Assembly: GCF_014649395.1 (NCBI RefSeq)
Contig: NZ_BMSY01000005.1
Location: 620,001-684,000, forward strand
DNA length: 64,000 bases
Source of the DNA: Streptomyces aureoverticillatus
Lineage (GTDB): Bacteria; Actinomycetota; Actinomycetes; Streptomycetales; Streptomycetaceae
Direction of reading: 5' to 3'
Each line of letters opens with the position of its first letter. The first letter of the stretch is position 1. Shown in pieces: positions 54,289-63,448 of this stretch. Made by a program: the position numbers and the translations under genes. The notes below the pieces were generated by a model. The model was given only the letters and a program-made list of their open reading frames with translations. It ran no database searches and was not told the DNA's origin.

Positions 54289-55725
54289 GCCTTCTCGTTC
54301 CGGACGCGGCATCCACAGCAACACCACCGCCACCGCCATCACCAGGAACACCGCGCCCCACAAGAACGCCTGCGCGTAGCCCTCGGCCAGGGCCTGGGTG
54401 CCGGGGCGTTCGGCCGTGCGGGACGCGGCGATGGTGGAGAGGACGGCGAGGCCCAGGGAACCGCCCATCGTGCGGGAGGTGTTGATGAGGCCGGCCACCA
54501 GGCCCGCGTCGCCGGGGTCGGCGCCGCTGGTGGCGAGGGAGGCGAGAGGGGTCCCGGCGAGACCCGCGCCGAGCATCATCAGGATGCCGGGCAGCATGAT
54601 CGAGGTGACGTACGCCCCACTGGCGTCGAGCACCCGCCACTGCCACACGAAGCCGACGGCGGCGACGAGCACGCCGATGACCGTGACGCTGCGCGCCCCC
54701 ATGACCCGCATGAGGCGGGGCGCGACCTTGGAGCCGACGACCACGCTCACCGAGCTGGGGATGAGCGCGAGCCCGGCCTCCAGCGGGGTGTAGCCGAGGA
54801 CGTTCTGGGCGTACAGGGTCATGAAGAACCACATGGCGAACATGCCCATGCCGCAGACGAACATCGTGGCGTTGGCGGCCGACACCGAGCGCACGCGGAA
54901 CAGCTTGAGCGGCATCAGCGGCACCTTGGAGCGCGCCTCGACGGCGAGGAAGGCACCGATGAGGGCGGCCCCGACGGCGAGCGGCACCAGGGTCGCGGCG
55001 GCGGCCCAGCCCTCGACCTCGGTCTGCACGATGCCGTACGCGAGGGTGGCGATGCCGCCGGTCACCAGGACGGCGCCGGGCAGGTCGAGGCGGCGCGCGC
55101 CGCCCGCGCGGCTCTCGCTGATCCAGCGCAGCGCGGCGGCGAACACGAGGACGCCGATGGGTACGTTGACGAGCAGCACCCAGCGCCAGGACAGGCCGTC
55201 GGTGAGCACGCCGCCGACGAGCCCGCCCGCGGCGCCGCCGCCCGCGCCGACGGCGGACCAGGTGGCGATGGCCCGCACCCGGGCCGCGCCCTCCGGCACG
55301 GCGGACGTCAGGATCGTCAGGGTCGACGGCGCGAGCACGGCGGCCCCGAGCCCCTGCACCGCTCGCGCCAGGAGGAGCTGCCAGCCCTCCTGCGCGAGCC
55401 CGCCCGCGAGTGAGGCCAGCGTGAACAGGCCGAGCCCCACCAGGAACATCCGCTTCCGCCCGAACAGGTCCCCGGCCCGCCCGCCGAGCAGCATGAACCC
55501 GGCGAAGGCGATGGAGTACGCGTTCACGACCCACTGCAACCCCGTGGCGCTCAGCCCGAGATCGGTCCGCATCGACGGCAGCGCCACGTTCACGACGGAC
55601 ACGTCGAGGACGACGAGGAACTGTCCGGCGCACGCGGCCGCCACGACGAGCCAGGTGGGCGGGGCGGGGCGGCTCGATATTCGAGAGGTCGGGGTGTCGG
55701 CGGGGGTCTGCAGCATGGCCCCCAT
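54271..55725 (-). CDS. MFS drug exporter, DHA2 (EmrB/QacA) type
   Basis: 484 residues if started at the ATG at 55725; an ATG 18 bp upstream is also possible. Fourteen helices. Motifs: QFLVVLDVSVVNVALPSMRTDLGLSATGLQWVVNAYSIAFAGFMLLGGRAGDLFGRKRMF with the D1 and A signatures of DHA2, and later AVGAALIGAFLAVEAR-KVPLMPLKLFRVRSVSAANATMFVCGM. It exports drugs or metabolites by proton antiport. The last few residues (GSASGA) and the stop are encoded by the diverged repeat copy, so the protein tail has been reshaped by that element. Confidence 0.88.
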   Translation of the reverse strand: MGAMLQTPADTPTSRISSRPAPPTWLVVAAACAGQFLVVLDVSVVNVALPSMRTDLGLSATGLQWVVNAYSIAFAGFMLLGGRAGDLFGRKRMFLVGLGLFTLASLAGGLAQEGWQLLLARAVQGLGAAVLAPSTLTILTSAVPEGAARVRAIATWSAVGAGGGAAGGLVGGVLTDGLSWRWVLLVNVPIGVLVFAAALRWISESRAGGARRLDLPGAVLVTGGIATLAYGIVQTEVEGWAAAATLVPLAVGAALIGAFLAVEARSKVPLMPLKLFRVRSVSAANATMFVCGMGMFAMWFFMTLYAQNVLGYTPLEAGLALIPSSVSVVVGSKVAPRLMRVMGARSVTVIGVLVAAVGFVWQWRVLDASGAYVTSIMLPGILMMLGAGLAGTPLASLATSGADPGDAGLVAGLINTSRTMGGSLGLAVLSTIAASRTAERPGTQALAEGYAQAFLWGAVFLVMAVAVVLLWMPRPEREGSASGA

Positions 55726-55788
55726 GCTGACAGCAGGACACATGCCCCGTACATCGGAAAAAAGCGGCAGGGGTCTGGGCCGCGGGTC

Positions 55789-56982
55789 CTAGGTCTCCGG
55801 CCGCGTGAGCAGCGTCACCACGGCCGCCCCGCCGAGCCCGATGTTGTGCGCGAGCCCCACCCGCGCCCCCGGCACCTGGCGCGCGCCCGCCTCACCCCGC
55901 AACTGCCAGGTCAGTTCGGCGGCTTGGGCGAGGCCGGTGGCGCCGAGGGGGTGGCCCTTGGAGATGAGGCCGCCGGAGGGGTTCACCACCCAGCGGCCGC
56001 CGTACGTCGTCGCGCCGGACTCCACGAGCTTGCCGGAGTCGCCCTCGTCACACAGGCCGAGGGCCTCGTAGGTGAGGAGTTCGTTGATGGAGAAGCAGTC
56101 GTGCAGTTCGATCACGTCGATGTCGGCGGCGGTCAGGCCGGAGGCTTCGTACACCCGGCGGGCGGCCGCGCGGGACATGGGGAGGCCGACGACGTCGATG
56201 CAGGAGCCGGACGCGAAGGACTCGGCCGTGTCCGTCGTCATGGCCTGGGCGGTGATCTCCACCGCCCGGTCCGCGAGGCCGTGGCGGTCCACGAACGCCT
56301 CGGACGCCACGAGCGCCGCGGCCGCGCCGTCCGACGTCGGGGAGCACTGGAGCTTGGTGAGGGGGGTGTGGACGGGCCTGGCGGCGAGGATGTCGTCGAG
56401 GGTGTACGGGTCCTGGAACTGGGCGTTCGGGTTGTTGACGGAGTGGGTGTGGTTCTTCGCCGCGACCGCCGCGAGCTGCGCGGGCGTCGTGCCGTACCGC
56501 TCCATGTGCTCGCGCGCCGCGTTGCCGAAGATCTGGGCCGTGGGCGGCGTCGCCTCGAAGCCGTGCCGGGCCGCCATCACACCGTAGTGCCGGGCGACGG
56601 GCGAGGTCGCGAAGTCGCCGTCCCCGCCCGCGCCGAGCGCGCCGCGCCTCATCTTCTCGAAGCCCAGGGCCAGCACGCAGTCGCCCGTGCCGCCCTCGGC
56701 GAACTGCCGCGCGAGCATCAGCGCCGTCGCGCCCGTCGCGCAGTTGTTGTTGACGTTGTAGACCGGCACTCCGGTCAGGCCCAGTTCGTACGCGGCGCGC
56801 TGGCCGGCCGTCGAGGCCTGGAAGCAGTAGCCGGCGGCGACCTGGTCCACTTCCTCGTACGCGGTCCCGGCGTCCGCGAGCGCGGCGGTGCCCGCCTCCT
56901 TCGCCATGTCCCAGTACTGCCAGTCCCGGGTCTCGGGCTTCTCGAACCTCGTCATGCCGACGCCGACGATGTAGCTCTTCAC
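55789..56982 (-). CDS. SCP-x/lipid-transfer-type thiolase
   Basis: 397 residues. The thiolase active sites are seen: PVYNVNNNCATGATALMLARQ (nucleophile region), DVIELHDCFSINELLTYEALG, and SGGLISKGHPLGATGLAQAAELTWQL with the GHP loop and a late cysteine. This is the lipid-transfer protein/sterol carrier protein X-like branch that cleaves branched or steroid 3-ketoacyl-CoA, lacking the C-terminal SCP2 domain here. It follows the fused acyl-CoA dehydrogenase by 45 bp in the same operon, whose KstR-type operator lies at 59403-59416. Confidence 0.88.
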   Translation of the reverse strand: MKSYIVGVGMTRFEKPETRDWQYWDMAKEAGTAALADAGTAYEEVDQVAAGYCFQASTAGQRAAYELGLTGVPVYNVNNNCATGATALMLARQFAEGGTGDCVLALGFEKMRRGALGAGGDGDFATSPVARHYGVMAARHGFEATPPTAQIFGNAAREHMERYGTTPAQLAAVAAKNHTHSVNNPNAQFQDPYTLDDILAARPVHTPLTKLQCSPTSDGAAAALVASEAFVDRHGLADRAVEITAQAMTTDTAESFASGSCIDVVGLPMSRAAARRVYEASGLTAADIDVIELHDCFSINELLTYEALGLCDEGDSGKLVESGATTYGGRWVVNPSGGLISKGHPLGATGLAQAAELTWQLRGEAGARQVPGARVGLAHNIGLGGAAVVTLLTRPET

Positions 56983-57027
56983 CGCTGGGGCTCCTTCAGT
57001 GGGTGGGGTCGGTCCCCGCGCACGGGG

Positions 57028-59361
57028 TCAGTCCCGGGGCAGGCCGAGGATGCGTTCGGCCACGACGTTGAGCTGGACCTGGGTGGTGCCGCCCGCGATG
57101 GTCAGGCAGCGGGACAGCAGGAAGCCGTGCACGGCGCGCTCGGCCGGGCCTTCCCGCACGGCGCCCTCGGGGCCGAGGAGTTCGAGCGCGAGCTCGGCCA
57201 CCTTCTGCTGGTGGGTGGTCTGGAGCAGCTTGCGGACCGAGGCGCCCGCGCCCGGTTCCGCGCCCGCCACCTGCTGGGCCGTCGTGCGCAGAGCGATGCA
57301 GGCCAGCGCGTGCGCCTCGGCGGCGAGCGCGCCGACGCGGGCGCGGGTCGCGCCGTCGAGCCCTGCCGCGCGGGCGAGGAGTGACTCCAGGCCGGTGTCG
57401 AAGGTCAACTGGTCGGCCATGTGGACGCGTTCGTTGCCGAGGGTGTGGCGGGCGACCTTCCAGCCCTCGTCGACGGCGCCCACCACGGCGTCGGCGGGGA
57501 GCCGGGCGTCGTCGAAGTACACCTCGTTGAAGAGGCTGTCGCCGGTGATCTCCCGCAGCGGGCGGATGTCGATGCCCGGGGTGTTCTTCATGTCGACGAG
57601 GAAGTAGGTGAGGCCCTTGTGCTTGGGGGCCGCCGGGTTCGTACGGGCGAGGAGGATGCCGTGGTCCGCCCACTGGGCCGCGCTCGTCCACACCTTCTGG
57701 CCGGTGATCCGCCACGAGCCGTCCGGGGCGCGCTCCGCCCGCGTCCGCAGCGCCGCCAGGTCCGAGCCCGCCTCCGGTTCGCTGAACAACTGGCACCAGA
57801 GCAGTTCGCCGCGCAGCGTCGGGCCGAGCAGCCGCTCCCGCTGCCCCTCGGTCCCGTACGCGATCAGTGACGGGACGACCCAGGTGCCGATGCCCAGGTC
57901 ACTCAGGCGCACCCCGGCGTCCGCCGACTCCCGCTGGACGGCGAGCTGTTGGGCGGGGCCCGCGCCCAGGCCGTGCGGGGGCGGGAGGTGCGGGGCGGCG
58001 TAGCCGGTGGGGGCGAGGGCGCGGCGGGCCGCCGCGGGGTCCAGGCCGCGGGCGCGCGCGATCACCTCGCGGGCCTCCGCGCGGTAGGCCGCCGCCTCCG
58101 GGGGCAGCTCCACCCGCAGCTCCCGCCGCGCCCCCGCCTCCGCCAGCCGAACCGCCCGCAGCCGGTGCGCGTCCCCGGCGCCGAGGAGCTGGCGCGCCAC
58201 CAGCGCCCGCCGCAGATACAGATGCGCGTCGTGCTCCCAGGTGAAGCCGATGCCGCCGAGGATCTGGACGCAGTCCTTGGCACAGGAGTGGGCGGCGTCG
58301 AGGGCGGTGGCGGCGGCGAGCGCGCACACGAGGCCGCGGGCCCGGGCGGGCTGGGGATTCCGGGGGGCCTCCTGCGCGCCCGGCGCCTGCGTCTCACTCG
58401 ACGACTGCGTCTCACCCGGCGCCCGCGTCTCGTCCGACGACTGCGTCTCGCCCGGCGCCCGCGTCTCGTCCGCCGCCCGCGCCGCGTCCCACGTCAGCGC
58501 CCGCGCCTGCTCCAGGCGCACCAGCATGTCGGCGCACAGGTGCTTGACGCCCTGGAAGCGGCCGATGGGGTGCCCGAACTGCTCGCGGACCTTGGCGTGT
58601 TCGGTGGCGGTGCCCAGCGCCCAGGCGGCCGTGCCGCACGCGTCCGCCGCGAACACCACGGCCGCGAGATCGTGTACGTCCGCCGAGTCGACGGCCAGCA
58701 CCCGCGCGGCCGGGACGCGCGTCGCGTGCGCGGTCACCTCGGCGGTGGGCCTGGTGGGGTCGGCGCTCTCGTGCGTACGGACGGCCAGCTCCGCCGCGTC
58801 CACGGCGGCCCACACAGTGCCGCGGGCGGAGCGCGCCGCGAGGATCAGCAGGTCGGCGTCGCCCCCGGACAGGACGGGCGGCGCGACACCGTCGAGCACG
58901 AGGCCGGGGCCGCCGACGCCTGCGTCCGGGTCCACGCCGGCACCCGGGCCCGCGCCCACGCCCCCGACCTCGACAGCGGTCACCCCGCCCGCCCCCAGCG
59001 CCACCGCCCCGACCCGCGCCCCGCCCGCCAGCTCCGCCGCGAGGTCCCGCGCGCCCGCGCGGTGCAGCACGGCGGCGGCGAGCGCGTTCGCCGCGTACGG
59101 CCCGGGGAGCGCCGCCCGCGCCGCCTCCTCCAGGACCACGGCGAGGTCGAGCAGGCCGCCGCCCCCGCCGCCGTACTCCTCGGGGAGATGGACGCCGAGC
59201 AGGCCCTGCGCGGCGAGGCCGTCCCAGTGGGCGGGCCCGCCGCCGGTGCCCGGCGGCGCGTCGAGCAACTTGCGCACCGCCCCGGACGGCACCTCACGGG
59301 CGGCCCAACCGCGCACGGCCGCGGCCAACTCCCGCTGTTCTGGCGTGATCCCGATGCCCAT
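57028..59361 (-). CDS. Fused double-domain acyl-CoA dehydrogenase (FadE34-like)
   Basis: 777 residues from the ATG at 59361. Two acyl-CoA dehydrogenase units: residues about 1-370 (TPEQRELAAAVRGWAAREVPS, HLPEEYGGGGGGLLDLAVVLEEAAR) and about 400-777 (LWCQLFSEPEAGSDLAALRTRAERAPDGSWRITGQKVWTSAAQWADHGILLARTNP, EVYFDDARLP, and the last helix RAVHGFLLSRCLTIAGGTTQVQLNVVAERILGLPRD). This fused form is known from steroid catabolism (FadE34 of mycobacteria). A linker of four 10-12 residue repeats (DETRAPGETQSS) is encoded by a minisatellite at about 58375-58480. Last but one step before the thiolase. Confidence 0.88.
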   Translation of the reverse strand: MGIGITPEQRELAAAVRGWAAREVPSGAVRKLLDAPPGTGGGPAHWDGLAAQGLLGVHLPEEYGGGGGGLLDLAVVLEEAARAALPGPYAANALAAAVLHRAGARDLAAELAGGARVGAVALGAGGVTAVEVGGVGAGPGAGVDPDAGVGGPGLVLDGVAPPVLSGGDADLLILAARSARGTVWAAVDAAELAVRTHESADPTRPTAEVTAHATRVPAARVLAVDSADVHDLAAVVFAADACGTAAWALGTATEHAKVREQFGHPIGRFQGVKHLCADMLVRLEQARALTWDAARAADETRAPGETQSSDETRAPGETQSSSETQAPGAQEAPRNPQPARARGLVCALAAATALDAAHSCAKDCVQILGGIGFTWEHDAHLYLRRALVARQLLGAGDAHRLRAVRLAEAGARRELRVELPPEAAAYRAEAREVIARARGLDPAAARRALAPTGYAAPHLPPPHGLGAGPAQQLAVQRESADAGVRLSDLGIGTWVVPSLIAYGTEGQRERLLGPTLRGELLWCQLFSEPEAGSDLAALRTRAERAPDGSWRITGQKVWTSAAQWADHGILLARTNPAAPKHKGLTYFLVDMKNTPGIDIRPLREITGDSLFNEVYFDDARLPADAVVGAVDEGWKVARHTLGNERVHMADQLTFDTGLESLLARAAGLDGATRARVGALAAEAHALACIALRTTAQQVAGAEPGAGASVRKLLQTTHQQKVAELALELLGPEGAVREGPAERAVHGFLLSRCLTIAGGTTQVQLNVVAERILGLPRD

Positions 59362-59402
59362 GCGCACCCCTGCCGGTAGCCGCTGCCGGAACGGCGCCAG
59401 AC

Positions 59403-59416
59403 TAGAACACGTTCCA
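59403..59416. promoter_or_regulatory. KstR-type operator upstream of the acyl-CoA dehydrogenase operon
   Basis: tAGAACACGTTCCa fits TnnAACnnGTTnnA, the KstR pattern, in the gap between the minus-strand catabolic operon and the plus-strand MFS gene; it is 42 bp from the dehydrogenase start and could also affect the divergent exporter. Confidence 0.65.
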
Positions 59417-59594
59417 ATCTGACGGAAGGTCAGATGTAGCCCGGGACGGGCGGCCGGGGTCAATGGGAGGTCAAGAGATTCAAGAGTTGCTCTAGTTCGA
59501 CGGTCGTCGGAATAGTCGCCCAGGGATACAGGTTCATCCTGCATGTACCTGCGGGTGCCCCACCCGCCCAGTCCGTCCCGGAGGCCGCACGCCC

Positions 59595-61355
59595 ATGTCC
59601 CCAGCGACGACCCACCCCCGCGGTGACCGCGCCGAGCGCGGCACCCGCGGTGTCGTCCCCGTCCTCGCCTTCGCGGGCATCGTCGTCGCCGTCATGCAGA
59701 CGCTGCTCGTTCCCGTCATCAAGGACCTGCCGGCCCTGCTCGGCACCGAACCGTCCAACGCCACCTGGGTCATGACGTCGACCCTGCTCGCGGGCGCCGT
59801 GTCCACCCCGATCATGGGCCGCCTCGGCGACCTGTTCGGCAAGCGGAGGATGCTGCTCACCAGCCTCGCCGTGATGGTCGTCGGCTCGCTGATCTGCGCG
59901 TTCACCGACGACCTGCTCGTGATGATCGTCGGCCGCGCGCTCCAGGGCTTCGCGATGGGCGCGATCCCCCTCGGCATCGGCCTGATGCGCGACGAGCTGC
60001 CGCGCGAGAAGCTCGGCTCCGCGATGGCCCTGATGAGCTCGTCCATAGGCGTCGGCGGCGGCCTCGCCCTGCCGGTCGCCGCCCTGGTCGCCCAGCACAC
60101 CGACTGGCACGCGCTGTTCTTCGGCGCCGCGGGCCTCGGCGTGCTGGCGATGCTGCTCATCGTCTTCCTCGTGCCGGAGAGCCCGCTGCGCGCCCCGGGC
60201 ACGTTCGACGTGCTCGGCGCCCTCGGCCTGTCCGCCGGACTCGTGCTGTTCCTGCTGCCCATCACCAAGGGCAGCGACTGGGGCTGGAGTTCGGGCCTGA
60301 CCCTCGGCCTGTTCGCGGCCTCGGCCGTCGTGCTCGTCCTGTGGGGCGTGATGGAGCTGCGCCTGAAGGCCCCGCTGGTCGACCTGCGCACCACCGCGCG
60401 GCGCGAGGTGCTGCTCACCAACCTCGCCTCGATCATGGTCGGCGTCGCCTTCTACGCCATCTCCCTGGTCCTGCCGCAGCTCCTCCAGCTGCCCGAGTCC
60501 ACCGGTTACGGCCTCGGCCAGTCCATGGTCGTCGCGGGCCTGTGCGTGGCGCCGCTCGGCCTGACGATGATGTTCACCGCGCCGGTGTACGCGCGCCTCT
60601 CGGCGGCGTACGGCCCGAAGGTCACCCTGATCCTCGGCCTGCTGATCATCGCGATCGGCTACGGCGCGGGCCTCGGCCTGATGAGCGCCGCCTGGCAGAC
60701 CATCGTCATCTCGGTGATCGTGGGCGCGGGCATCGGCCTCGCCTACTCCTCGCTACCCGCGCTGATCATCGGTGCCGTCGACCCGTCCGAGACGGGCGCG
60801 GCCAACGGCCTCAACACCCTGATGCGGTCCATCGGTACGTCGGTGTCGAGTGCCGTGATCGGCATGGTGCTCGCCAACACCGCGACGCACGTGGGCCCCG
60901 TCGACGTACCCACCATGGAGGGCTTCCGCACCTCCTTCCTCATCGCCACCGGCGCGGTCGCGCTCGGGCTGCTGCTCGCCCTGTTCCTGCCGGGCCGCAA
61001 CCGCGCCCCCGCCGGGCAGAAGCCGCAGCTGCGGGCCAGCAGCGAGGAGGACGCCCACCTGGAGCACGCGACGCGGGCGCTCGGCGGCTTCCAGGGGCGG
61101 GTGCTCGCCCCGTCGGGCGCGCCGCTCGCCCGCGCCAAGGTCACGCTGATCGACCACCGGGGCCGCCAGGCGGGCGCCGCGCTGACGGACGGCGAGGGAC
61201 GCTACGCCCTCGATGTCCCGGCCGACGGTTCCTACGTGCTCGCCGCGACGGCGTCGGGGCACGCGCCGCTCGCCACGTCGGCGGCGCACCCGGGCGGGGC
61301 GCGGCCGGTGGAAGTGGACCTGGCGCTGCCGGGCGACAGCGAAGTCCTGGCCTGA
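59595..61355 (+). CDS. MFS exporter fused to a carboxypeptidase-regulatory-like domain
   Basis: 586 residues. Residues about 1-480 are a DHA2-type exporter of fourteen helices: ATWVMTSTLLAGAVSTPIMGRLGDLFGKRRMLLTSL, ALQGFAMGAIPLGIGLMRDELPREKLG and a late SSLPALIIGAVDPSETGAANGLNTLMRSIGTSVSSAVIG. Residues about 500-586 are one transthyretin-like repeat: GFQGRVLAPSGAPLARAKVTLIDHRGRQAGAALTDGEGRYALDVPADGSYVLAATASGHAPLA. This beta-sandwich resembles the regulatory domain of carboxypeptidase D and surface prealbumin folds and is unusual on a transporter; its side of the membrane depends on helix count. Strong hairpin terminator follows. Confidence 0.88.
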   Translation: MSPATTHPRGDRAERGTRGVVPVLAFAGIVVAVMQTLLVPVIKDLPALLGTEPSNATWVMTSTLLAGAVSTPIMGRLGDLFGKRRMLLTSLAVMVVGSLICAFTDDLLVMIVGRALQGFAMGAIPLGIGLMRDELPREKLGSAMALMSSSIGVGGGLALPVAALVAQHTDWHALFFGAAGLGVLAMLLIVFLVPESPLRAPGTFDVLGALGLSAGLVLFLLPITKGSDWGWSSGLTLGLFAASAVVLVLWGVMELRLKAPLVDLRTTARREVLLTNLASIMVGVAFYAISLVLPQLLQLPESTGYGLGQSMVVAGLCVAPLGLTMMFTAPVYARLSAAYGPKVTLILGLLIIAIGYGAGLGLMSAAWQTIVISVIVGAGIGLAYSSLPALIIGAVDPSETGAANGLNTLMRSIGTSVSSAVIGMVLANTATHVGPVDVPTMEGFRTSFLIATGAVALGLLLALFLPGRNRAPAGQKPQLRASSEEDAHLEHATRALGGFQGRVLAPSGAPLARAKVTLIDHRGRQAGAALTDGEGRYALDVPADGSYVLAATASGHAPLATSAAHPGGARPVEVDLALPGDSEVLA

Positions 61356-61377
61356 GGCCCTGCGTCCACCCCCGAAC

Positions 61378-61415
61378 CACCACACCCCCGTCACCCCCAT
61401 GACGGGGGTGTGGTG
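61378..61415. terminator. Hairpin terminator after the MFS fusion gene
   Basis: Perfect 16 bp stem (caccacacccccgtca / tgacgggggtgtggtg) with a 6 nt loop ccccca, no T-run. Placed 22 bp after the stop codon. Confidence 0.75.
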
Positions 61416-61525
61416 CACGATGGGGCGCCCACGTGTCCCGACGCGCGCCCCTCGGGCCCCGCACGGACCCGTTCGCACCGCGCACACCCCGCGGGCCGCC
61501 ACGCGCCCGCCCCGAGGAGGAACCC

Positions 61526-62188
61526 ATGGCCGCCGAGCCCGCGCCCGACATTCTGGACGCCTTCGAGGCCGCCAAGGGCTTCATGCCCGTGAAGGAGGGC
61601 CTCGCCCTGTACGCGGCGGCGGCCGAGGCGGCCGCGCTCGGGCTGCCCCTCCTGGAGGTCGGGACGTACTGCGGCCGCTCCACGATCCTGCTCGCGGACG
61701 CGGCCCGCGCCGCGGGTGTGAGTGTGATCACGGTCGACCACCACCGGGGCAGCGAGGAGCAGCAGCCCGGCTGGGACTACCACGACCCGGACACGGTCGA
61801 CCCTTCGATCGGCCGCATGGACACGCTGCCGACGTTCCGCAGGACCCTGCACCGGGCCGGCCTGGAGGACCACGTCATCGCGGTCGTCGGCCGGTCCCCG
61901 CAGGTGGCGGCCCTGTGGAACACCCCGCTCGCGCTGGTCTTCATCGACGGCGGTCACACCGACGAGCACGCGGGCGCGGACTACGAGGGGTGGGCGCCGC
62001 ACGTCGCCGAGGGCGGGCTGCTCGTCATCCACGACGTGTTCCCCGACCCGGTGGACGAGTGGACCGGGCAGGCGCCGTACCGGATCTACCTCCGGGCCCT
62101 GGCATCCGGAGCGTTCACGGAGATCTCGGCCACGGACTCGCTGCGTGTCCTGCGCCGAACAGGCGCGGTCACCCCCGGGCGCGGATAG
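61526..62188 (+). CDS. Class I SAM-dependent methyltransferase (Methyltransf_24-like)
   Basis: 220 residues, ATG with GAGGAGG upstream. Motif I is LPLLEVGTYCGRSTILLADAARAAG, II VITVDHHRGSEEQQPGWDYHDPDTVDP, and the acidic metal site VFIDGGHTDEHAGADYEGWAPHVAEGGLLVIHDVFPDP, as in metal-dependent O-methyltransferases of the MddA/TylE-like or cephalosporin hydroxylase group. The substrate is unknown. The next gene starts 10 bp after its stop, so it may be part of one transcript. Confidence 0.8.
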   Translation: MAAEPAPDILDAFEAAKGFMPVKEGLALYAAAAEAAALGLPLLEVGTYCGRSTILLADAARAAGVSVITVDHHRGSEEQQPGWDYHDPDTVDPSIGRMDTLPTFRRTLHRAGLEDHVIAVVGRSPQVAALWNTPLALVFIDGGHTDEHAGADYEGWAPHVAEGGLLVIHDVFPDPVDEWTGQAPYRIYLRALASGAFTEISATDSLRVLRRTGAVTPGRG

Positions 62189-62197
62189 GCTCGCCCC

Positions 62198-63211
62198 GTG
62201 TCGTACGTAGGTCCGGACAGTCATTCACCGCGCCCGCCCCGCCGCTTCCGCGGCGGCCGCCCGCTCGCGGTCGCCCTCGCCGTGCTGGTGCCCGGCGGTC
62301 TCGCCGGCTATCTCATCTGGGACTCCGCGAGCGATTCCGAGGGCGGCAAACCGGCCAGAACGCTGCCGTCCGCGAGCCGCTCGGAGCAGGGCTCGCCCTC
62401 CAAGCCGAGCGCGGACGCGGGCGAGTCCGGCAAGACCGGTGCGTCCGCCGAGCCGTCGAAATCCAAGCCCGGCGCCGACGACCCCAAGCCGTCCGCCGAC
62501 CCCACGAAGGACTCGGGGGGCCGCCCCGCCGCCTCCGGCCCCCTCAAGGGCAAGGTCGTCGTGGTGGACCCCGGGCACAACCCGGGGAACTTCAAGCACA
62601 CCGCCGAGATCAACCGCCAGGTGAACATCGGCACGAACTTCAAGGAATGCGACACCACGGGCACGTCCACCAACAACGGTTACACGGAAGCCCGGTTCAC
62701 CCTGGACCTCGCCCACCGCCTGCGCGACCTCCTGCACAAACAGGGCGCCACCGTCCGCTTCACGCACGACAACGACCGCCCCTTCGGCCCGTGCGTCGAC
62801 GAGCGCGCCCGCATCGGCAACGAGGCGCGGGCCGACGCCGTGGTCTCCCTGCACGCCGACGGTTCGGCCGTCGGGAACCGCGGCTTCCACGTCATCCTGC
62901 CCGCCGCCGTGAAGGGCGGCGCCGCGGACACCTCCGCGATCGTCGCCCCCTCCCGCGACTTGGGCGTACGCATCGCGGGCAAGTTCCTGAAAGCCACGGG
63001 GAGCGCCCCCTCCAACTACGTGGGCGACCGAACGGGCCTCGACGTCCGCCGCGACCTGGGCGGCCTCAATCTGTCGAAGGTTCCCAAGGTGTTCATCGAG
63101 TGCGGCAACATGCGTGACCCCAAGGACGAGGCCCTGCTGACGAGCGGCAGCTGGCGCCAGAAGGCGGCCCAGGGCCTGTCGGACGGCATCGAGAGCTTCC
63201 TGCGGGGTTAG
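62198..63211 (+). CDS. N-acetylmuramoyl-L-alanine amidase (Amidase_3), secreted
   Basis: 337 residues, GTG start 10 bp after the methyltransferase gene. A signal anchor (LAVALAVLVPGGLAGYLIW) is followed by a Ser/Lys/Pro-rich linker of about 70 residues and an Amidase_3 domain: KVVVVDPGHNPGNFKHTAEINRQVNIGTNFKECDTTG, NNGYTEARFTLDLAHRLRDLLHKQGATVRFTHDNDRPFGPCVDERARIGNEARADAVVSLHADGS, and FIECGNMRDPKDEALL with the zinc-binding H-E-H and the final glutamate. It cuts the amide bond between muramic acid and the stem peptide during wall remodelling. Confidence 0.92.
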   Translation: MSYVGPDSHSPRPPRRFRGGRPLAVALAVLVPGGLAGYLIWDSASDSEGGKPARTLPSASRSEQGSPSKPSADAGESGKTGASAEPSKSKPGADDPKPSADPTKDSGGRPAASGPLKGKVVVVDPGHNPGNFKHTAEINRQVNIGTNFKECDTTGTSTNNGYTEARFTLDLAHRLRDLLHKQGATVRFTHDNDRPFGPCVDERARIGNEARADAVVSLHADGSAVGNRGFHVILPAAVKGGAADTSAIVAPSRDLGVRIAGKFLKATGSAPSNYVGDRTGLDVRRDLGGLNLSKVPKVFIECGNMRDPKDEALLTSGSWRQKAAQGLSDGIESFLRG

Positions 63212-63234
63212 TGCGGGTAGGTATGTCCCCGCAC
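63211..63234. terminator. Possible terminator after the amidase gene
   Basis: A 7 bp stem (gtgcggg / cccgcac) begins at the stop codon of the amidase gene. No T-run; modest strength. Confidence 0.4.
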
Positions 63235-63448
63235 GTCGGGAACGATGTACCCCGCCGCGTCACGGGACGGCAACTGGCAGATCTTCACTGCGTGACGATC
63301 TTTATCTCAAGCAGACACCCCGGATGGGCGAGCGATAGTGTCCTCCGTACGATGAGGGGCCACCCCCGCGCTTCGCGCACCGCGACACGACCGCGACTAC
63401 GGCGACAGCGACGCCTCCACCAACGAGACGACTGACGAAGGACCTGAA

